A stretch of DNA of 64,000 nucleotides from Marsupella aquatica (taxonomy: Eukaryota > Marchantiophyta), in contig OZ316893.1 in NCBI GenBank assembly GCA_973895155.1, forward strand, positions 744,001 through 808,000. Direction: 5' to 3'. A program made the position numbers and the translations under genes. Positions within the stretch are counted from its first letter, which is position 1. Each line of letters begins with the position of its first letter. The notes below the pieces were generated by a model. The model had not been told where the DNA came from and made no database searches. It was given only the letters and a program-made list of their open reading frames with translations. This document shows, in pieces, positions 58,413-64,000 of this stretch.

Positions 58413-59762
58413 ATGGACCCTTGTGAGCATGACTCTGCACATGAATTTGGCAAAGCACAGCAAGTTGAGATTCAGAATTTGTTTGGACCAACTGACTTTG
58501 TGCAGGATTCTCAAGCAGCCGAAGCTATGGTTGTAGGTGGTGCATCCGGTGGAGCACAAGCTAGATCTGCACCTCATCCGACAACAAGCACTCTTGTTGA
58601 GAACAGAAAGTTGTCAAGGGATGACTTATCGAAGATAGTAGATTGGCTCGAAGATCCTAACAACTATGCCATGCTTCATGGGTCGCGAGCTCGGCTAGCA
58701 GTTGGGGAGAAGCATCCCTCGAAGAAAACAGTGTTCAAACTGATGCTTGTGCTCCTGCATTCTAACGGATTTGCCAAGTTTGTGATGACAGGAGAGAATC
58801 TGGGAAAGAGGTTTAACAGATACACATCCAAGTGGAAGGAGGCCCTGGCAATTAAAAGTGACTCTGGTGCTGGGCTAACCTTGGCTGAGCTGAGGGTGGG
58901 GATTACTCTAGAAGACAAACTCGAGAAGATTTGCCCACATTTTGAACGGATGAGTCAGCTTTATGGGGAGCGGGCTAATGTGGCACCTCCAGCATTGGCT
59001 CAATGTGGGATACCTGGCCAGCCTGAGCTCATTTGTGATCCAACATCTGATGATGAAGCACAAGATTATGACAATGTTGGGCTGCAACAGGATGAATCTG
59101 AATTTCCTGTCGACGATGGAGCACCAACCCAGCAAGAAGACATTCCCCACACTGCTTCTGAAGTGAATGGTGGAACTCAAACTCATGCCCAACCCGCAGC
59201 GACTGAGCAAAACACTGCTAACACCGGCACACCAGGCAATGTCGAAGAGAAGTCGCAATCTAGGCCTATTCCTACTCCACCTGGGAATGGGCAAAGGCGT
59301 GTTCCTAATAAGAGGGCTGCCCCACCTTCAACGCAGGCACAGTCTAGATCATCTATGGCCGACCTTTACCTAGACAAGATTGGTGACAAGTCTATGTACA
59401 GACGAGAGATGATTCAAACTAAGGACAAGTGGAGAACCCAAGAATTACTTGATAGGCGAGAGGCTAGAGAAGTAGCAGCAGCTCAGCAAGACAAGAAGGA
59501 TCGAATACAAAGGAGGCATGAGGAGAAGAGGGCTCGGTTGGAGCACCAACACCAGGTAGATTTGATCCATCACCAGCAGCACGCAGCGTTGCTTACAGAG
59601 CTCTTTAGGGGTAATCGATCTCAGGATGAAATGAAATCCCTCTTGAATCTTATTCCCCCTATTCCTTCCAATGTCAATGCTGGCCCTCCTCGCAGGGCTC
59701 GTCCACCCACTACTACTACACCACCTTATGACAACCAGCCAATCAACATTGACAACAAATGA
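58413..59762 (+). CDS. Harbinger-associated Myb/SANT-like DNA-binding protein
   Basis: An intact single-exon frame of 449 residues. About residues 66-190 form a Myb/SANT-like (trihelix-type) region: LSKIVDWLEDPNNYAML, a Lys-rich turn, FKLMLVLLHSNGF, FNRYTSKWKEAL, SGAGLTLAEL, ICPHFERMSQLYGERANVAPP. An acidic, Gln/Thr-rich middle follows, then a coiled, Arg/Glu/Gln-rich stretch (about 350-410; RREAREVAAAQQDKKDRIQR) and a Pro-rich end. In PIF/Harbinger elements such a protein helps the transposase bind the ends and enter the nucleus. Placement just inside the left end and divergent from the transposase fits this role. No break is seen. Confidence 0.8.
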   Translation: MDPCEHDSAHEFGKAQQVEIQNLFGPTDFVQDSQAAEAMVVGGASGGAQARSAPHPTTSTLVENRKLSRDDLSKIVDWLEDPNNYAMLHGSRARLAVGEKHPSKKTVFKLMLVLLHSNGFAKFVMTGENLGKRFNRYTSKWKEALAIKSDSGAGLTLAELRVGITLEDKLEKICPHFERMSQLYGERANVAPPALAQCGIPGQPELICDPTSDDEAQDYDNVGLQQDESEFPVDDGAPTQQEDIPHTASEVNGGTQTHAQPAATEQNTANTGTPGNVEEKSQSRPIPTPPGNGQRRVPNKRAAPPSTQAQSRSSMADLYLDKIGDKSMYRREMIQTKDKWRTQELLDRREAREVAAAQQDKKDRIQRRHEEKRARLEHQHQVDLIHHQQHAALLTELFRGNRSQDEMKSLLNLIPPIPSNVNAGPPRRARPPTTTTPPYDNQPINIDNK

Positions 59763-60530
59763 CTATTAGGTTCTTTGAATGATCTATGTGTTTACAATGT
59801 AAATTTCAGCCTCGCAGACTATGGAATGCCAGGCTGGTTCTCAAAATAAAGCAATCTTTTTGTTTTGGAGATGAATACTGTCTTTCTGATTCTGAATTGT
59901 AGTCATCATATATGGCATTATATATTGCTTGTGCTTTCTTTGCATGCAATGTGCAATTGGCTCAAGGTCGGTATTATATCCGGAGGGTCCATCGACAACA
60001 GAATTTGTTGACGGCATGGATGGGAACTGTGATCTTGATTGTGATCAGTGCAATTAAGAACCAGAGCCAAGTCTGGACACAAGTAAGTCGATGCCATCGA
60101 CACAGTAACATGAAAAGGTCATGAATTAATACACAGAAGCCTGAGATTACAAAATTTTGGTCATTACAAAAAGGAGTCTCAAAACTCTCAATACTCTCAT
60201 TGCATTCGACTTAGTTGCTTCTGAACTACTGCTACAACAATTGAATGGTGATACATAATTCTATGCAACCCTAACTGAATATTTATCCTTCTTGTTCACT
60301 TGATGGACTCTGATACTGAACTCTCGTATATACTCCAACATTTCAAAGGCTTTCTAATACCAGCTAGATTAAGGTAGTCGGTGCCTGAGCTTCCCGGTGC
60401 GAAAACCTCCCTGGTTGTCGATAGTGCTCCAAGGCTCCATCCATGACTCTTACAAGAAATGCATTTCCAGCTTGTACCAAAGCACGTCGAGAAACTCTGC
60501 CTGGATCCCGATGCTGACCAGGATGTCCAT

Positions 60531-61915
60531 TCACGCTAGGATCTGGATAAAAGTCCTCATTTTAAAGTCACCATCTTGCTCCCTCTGTAGCGCTATATCC
60601 TCAGGTGTCCACGCATCATTCCTGTTAATCACATAGTTGTGCAATTTTGCACACAAACTGATCCACCGTACCATCCAAAGGTTGTCCTTTTTGGTGTTCA
60701 ATTATTCGGACTTCCTTTAAGGAATGCCATCTACTCTTCAGAACACCAATACAGTGCTCATTGGTTACCCTGCATTTGGTCACACACATATTGAAATCTT
60801 CTTTATCTGGTATCATGTTTGTCCTCTTGAATGCAGACACCATGTGTGGAAGGGCCTGATAACCCGAATCACCTAAAATGTACTGGTCTGCTTCAAATAG
60901 TGAATTTCTTCTCACATCAGTCAAAAAGGGTAACAATGGGGACTTCTGCACACAAGGTAGATCAGAGCATGATCCAGGCATTCCTGCAAAAGAGCAGTAA
61001 CATCCCAAAGTCAATAACAGAGCATACAAAGTTCTGGTGAATTCCTCAAAATAATTCAAATGGATTATTATTACCTAAGAACAGAAATATAATCTTCCTG
61101 CGATGGTCACAGACCACTTGCACATTGATGGAATACCGACTCTTACGATCATAGTAACACTCTCCAAGCAGGGCAGGGCGTTGTGACAGAGGGCAAAGGG
61201 ATCCATCAATGAGAGCGATGCAGCCTCAAAATCCCAATCTTTCGAATGCCTCTAAACTCGCTTCCCGTTCCCTTCTGGTAGGCCATTCAATGTAGTCTTT
61301 CAAAACGCTCTCCAAAGCTAGAAAGCAACGTTTAGAGTAGTTTACAACTGAACCACAACTCACACCCCAAGTGGGTATCATATGATTTAAGCATGCACCA
61401 TTCCCATCGTGACCAAGCCGGTCCAAGCATACCGCTAATTGTGCCTCTATAGGTGCTTGCTCACAATTGGACTGATTCTGGAAGACTGGGTGTCCTTCAA
61501 TGAGGGAAAGAAGGTGATAAAAAGAAGACTTGTCCATCCTAGTGAGCTGCCTAAACAAAGGATTGGCCAAGCAATGGAAGAATTGTTGTGGAAATTCTTT
61601 AGATTTAAGGTTGACATGACGATCAACAAAATAACAAGTATTGTACATCACAAAGTACAGCTCTAACAGGTCGGTTGGATTCTCATCAGAGTTGGACCAC
61701 TCTTCTCCTTTCTGATCATCAGATGAGCTATCCAGATCCAAGTTGGACTCAATGTCAGTACTGAAGTTGTCTCTGTCAAAGTTTGAGAATCGTTCTAGGT
61801 CAAGGTCCACACATCCAGTATCTTCAGAACTATCAGAACTCTGTACAGCAATGGCCAATTCAAGGCGTTGCCTTACTTGTCTCAAGCCTCTCTGCCTTTC
61901 AGAAAATTGAGGCAT
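60531..61915 (-). pseudogene. PIF/Harbinger DDE transposase (DDE_Tnp_4 type), broken
   Basis: Exon 1 runs from ATG at 61915 to 61075; an intron (61074-60984, GT-AG) leads to exon 2 from 60983. The helix-turn-helix part includes LFRQLTRMDKSSFYHLLSLI and WGVSCGSVVNYSKRC. The catalytic residues can be placed: Asp in ALIDGSL, Asp in ILGDSGYQ, and Glu in VTNEHCIGVLKSRW. Two lesions are visible. A TGA at 61228-61226 falls just before the first catalytic Asp. One extra base in the T-run 60645-60648 shifts the frame so that LHNYVINRNDAWTPEDIA is read only in another frame, to a stop at 60533-60531. As written it cannot make full transposase. Confidence 0.88.
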
Positions 61916-62098
61916 TTTCAAGCGCAAGAGCTGTCATCCAGTGATGAAGAAAGTCAGTGCATATATAGATGAAGCTATGAACACAATGCAACAATCGTCA
62001 TGCATAGTCCTTCACAAGAATAAGTGCAAAACAAATGTATTTCTCATGTAATAACCAAGTACATTATTGTTGTCCAAAGCAAGTAGACTATTCTATCC

Positions 62099-62758
62099 CT
62101 ATTCGAAGTCCTCTAAATCTGTATTCCTCAATTGCAGCACAAGGTCTGCGAGAATTTTCTTTGCACTCTGTTGTTTCCCGGGAGAGGACTTTGGTTTTAT
62201 AGAGCTTTGAGTAGGTGTCCTTGGAATTCTAGCATCCACAAAAGTCAATCTTTTAATGTGCATCTCAAGACCTTTCACTTCAAGTGAGACTTGGAGCTTG
62301 GGCAATTGCTTGAGAATGTCATGGACTACTGTACATTGCTCATATTCAGGCAGAATGCTGAATTCAAGTGGAGTATATTTTAGAAGAATGCTAGCACAAT
62401 TCCAAAGGAGAACCTTCACAGGCTGCACACCACCATGAATGGCATCAAACAGAACCAATTGGAATCGGAAGGCAGGCTCTCCAGGTAGGTGATGCCCACA
62501 TTTTGAGCCAAATTCCAGGGACTTGTTACATCGTTGACCATCATCGTCTCTGTGGGGGCAAGAAGAGTAAATAACTTTCGTCAGGTAGGGATTTCGGGTT
62601 GTGTAGTTCGCTGCCCAGACTAAAGACGGTGGGAAATGCATACTGATCCCTTCAGCCCTCTTCTCCTCCACATCTAATAGAGACATCCACTGAGCCATGG
62701 CCTCCTGGCAGACAAGCAAGCATTCAGGCATTTCCACATCCTGATTGCGATTGAACAT
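62099..62758 (-). CDS. Transposon-borne RPA-like zinc-ribbon OB-fold protein
   Basis: An intact ATG-started frame of 219 residues between the transposase and the right end. The centre reads YLTKVIYSSCPHRDDDGQRC, with a further Cys and His-His in SKCGHH, so C67, C77, C87 and H89/H90 can form a zinc site. Next come FRFQLVLFDA, PVKVLLWNCASILLKYTPLE and a closing LTFVDARIP. This is the pattern of the replication protein A large-subunit C-terminal OB fold (YxxC, zinc ribbon, RYxLxxxxxDxTG, xFxxxAxxLL, terminal VD). The tail is basic, Ser/Lys-rich. Inferred role: single-stranded DNA binding during transposition or capture of a host gene. Identity rests on motif order only; another OB-fold family is possible. 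Confidence 0.55.
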   Translation of the reverse strand: MFNRNQDVEMPECLLVCQEAMAQWMSLLDVEEKRAEGISMHFPPSLVWAANYTTRNPYLTKVIYSSCPHRDDDGQRCNKSLEFGSKCGHHLPGEPAFRFQLVLFDAIHGGVQPVKVLLWNCASILLKYTPLEFSILPEYEQCTVVHDILKQLPKLQVSLEVKGLEMHIKRLTFVDARIPRTPTQSSIKPKSSPGKQQSAKKILADLVLQLRNTDLEDFE

Positions 62759-62836
62759 TGGCGAAGAGAGCGAGTAGTAATGACTGAGGCGACTTAAAAG
62801 GATAAGGACTTACAGGAAAAGCAAGAATGTTGAACG

Positions 62837-62999
62837 TCGATGGACACTCGCAAGCTGCACAATCACATTCACAATGTCAAAGGAATTTCGCACACGCAAA
62901 GCCGCAGCGTCATTCACATTCCTCGATGGACGCCCTGCAAGCTGCACAATCACATTCACAATGTCGAAGGAATTTTGCAAACACAAAGCCGCAGTGTCA
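62837..62999. repeat. Tandem pair of about 76-bp units, period 86-87 bp, inside the Harbinger right arm
   Basis: Units at 62837-62912 and 62923-62999 share tcgatggac, caagctgcacaatcacattc, acaatgtc.aaggaattt and caaagccgcag.gtca. They lie just upstream of the RPA-like ORF on its own strand, so they could be part of its promoter or a transposase-binding region. Confidence 0.85.
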
Positions 63000-63234
63000 C
63001 AAGCAGCGTTGAACTGCGAGGCCGAACAAAGTGTAACCTAAACTCATCAAAATGTATCCTAAACGCCTCACGTAACCCAGCTGTAGTCAACTTCCGGTTG
63101 CTATAACGGTAAGATGACCGGCTGGGTTATTGACGGTCACCAATTTTGGGCACCAACTATTTTGCGGTCAGAGTCCTCCCCGCGAATTCCCGGCAGCTGA
63201 AAAGTTCCGCGGGACACCTAGTTTGAGACGCCCT

Positions 63235-64000
63235 AATAGTATCAATGTCTTCTGTTTTGTAAACTTTTTTACATGCATCCTCGGAAACAATTGATCCCAC
63301 ATTTTGGAGATTTTGCTTGCAGTTCACTAGGTTTTTTCAAGGTCTTCACAAGCTTCACACTGTCATTCAGGTCCCACTCTGAAGGTGAGGCATTACTTCA
63401 ACAGCAGTTCAATGCAATGGGTGCACAGGGAGGCCTCCTATGAGAGCTAATGGGCATAGGGGTCAATGTGGAGTTACTAGTCTGGCCCAAGGTATTGAAA
63501 AGCACCTATTGTGATCAGATTGTTCATAGTAATGAGATCTTGAGGTGGGGCAGACCACCATGGCAACAACTTAGGATATCAACTCAGGAAATTTTTACTG
63601 TCTGGGATATTAATGTACTCCGCAAAAGTCTGAAAATGTGCAATCCTCATGTGTAATGTTGGAAAGCTCAATGAAGGCAAATTATTGCATGCAACTCTAT
63701 TTCTTGGTATGAGTCAATTTTTTTGCTCTTTAGATCCAATGATCCATCTCTAAGTTGGTAACTGTTGATTTGAAGACAGCCTGAATATTGTCTCCCCAAA
63801 TGGTCCACTCGGGGGTCCACTTTAAACTTTTTATCCCCGCCTGAACGGGATCTGTGATAAAAAAAAGTTGACTAATCCAAGCCAAACGATTGTGTTAAGT
63901 GTCACGTGAAGATAACATTCTTCCACATAGGTAAACTTTTGGCCAGTTATCAACAAGTTGTGAAATTGTTCTTGATCAAGAAGTCTATGAGTCAAATAAT
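63235..64000. other. Flank right of the Harbinger element
   Basis: No gene or repeat was recognised in the last 766 bases. Confidence 0.4.

Larger units (their letters stand above)
58045..63234. mobile_element. PIF/Harbinger DNA transposon with three ORFs
   Basis: A 5190-bp element bounded by 25-bp terminal inverted repeats starting AGGGgGTCTCAAACTAGG (58045-58069) and its counterpart at 63210-63234, with four mismatches. It is flanked by AAT on both sides (58042-58044, 63235-63237), the 3-bp target duplication size of PIF/Harbinger. The word gacggtcaccaa recurs near both ends (58111 and 63132) in the same orientation. It carries a Myb/SANT-like ORF on +, a DDE transposase on - (broken), and an OB-fold-like ORF on -. 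Termini and two ORFs are intact, so it could be mobilised in trans if a working transposase exists elsewhere. Confidence 0.9.

Noticed and set aside
1-64000. tRNA or rRNA genes
   Set aside because: None was recognised by eye; short RNA genes could still be missed without a covariance search.

Overview
The window looks like nuclear DNA of a land plant, probably a seedless one (liverwort- or lycophyte-like). The reasons are: split genes with GT-AG introns, land-plant versions of KOBITO1, heptahelical HHP protein, TAF15b and DUF1990, a Crinkler-like kinase relic, an R2/CRE-type non-LTR element, and wide gene-poor AT-rich spacers. Genus cannot be fixed from the sequence alone. The standard genetic code fits all intact genes.

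Layout. 1-4.5 kb: no gene recognised. 5.2-7.9 kb (+): TAF15b-like RRM/zinc-finger RNA-binding protein, six exons. 10.2-12.2 kb (-): HHP-type PAQR membrane protein, three exons. 12.7-18.7 kb: AT-rich spacer with small repeats. 18.7-19.1 kb (-): possible small membrane protein. 19.75-22.4 kb (+): broken non-LTR retroelement. 22.4-30.2 kb: spacer with a 106-bp tandem repeat and a Mutator-like MITE. 30.2-31.7 kb (-): single-exon NDUFV1, the 51 kDa subunit of complex I. 35.2-38.1 kb (+): UVSSA, a transcription-coupled repair factor, with an upstream ORF. 39.4-41.0 kb (-): decayed Crinkler-like kinase. 42.9-44.4 kb (-): DUF1990/UPF0548 gene with an in-frame TAG. 45.9-50.6 kb (+): KOBITO1-like glycosyltransferase, 11 exons. 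51.4-54 kb: a few unassigned possible exons. 54.4-58.0 kb: spacer holding an inverted pair of MITEs. 58.0-63.2 kb: a complete-ended PIF/Harbinger transposon.

The host genes are ordinary single loci with no operon logic. They serve RNA metabolism, membrane signalling, respiration, DNA repair and cell-wall or plasmodesmal function.

The most unusual object is the Harbinger element. It has 25-bp terminal inverted repeats and an AAT target duplication, an intact Myb/SANT-like partner ORF, a broken DDE transposase, and a third intact ORF. The third ORF resembles the zinc-ribbon OB fold of replication protein A. A second system is a MITE family with 9-10 bp target duplications, present in three copies, two of which form a 285-bp-arm inverted repeat.
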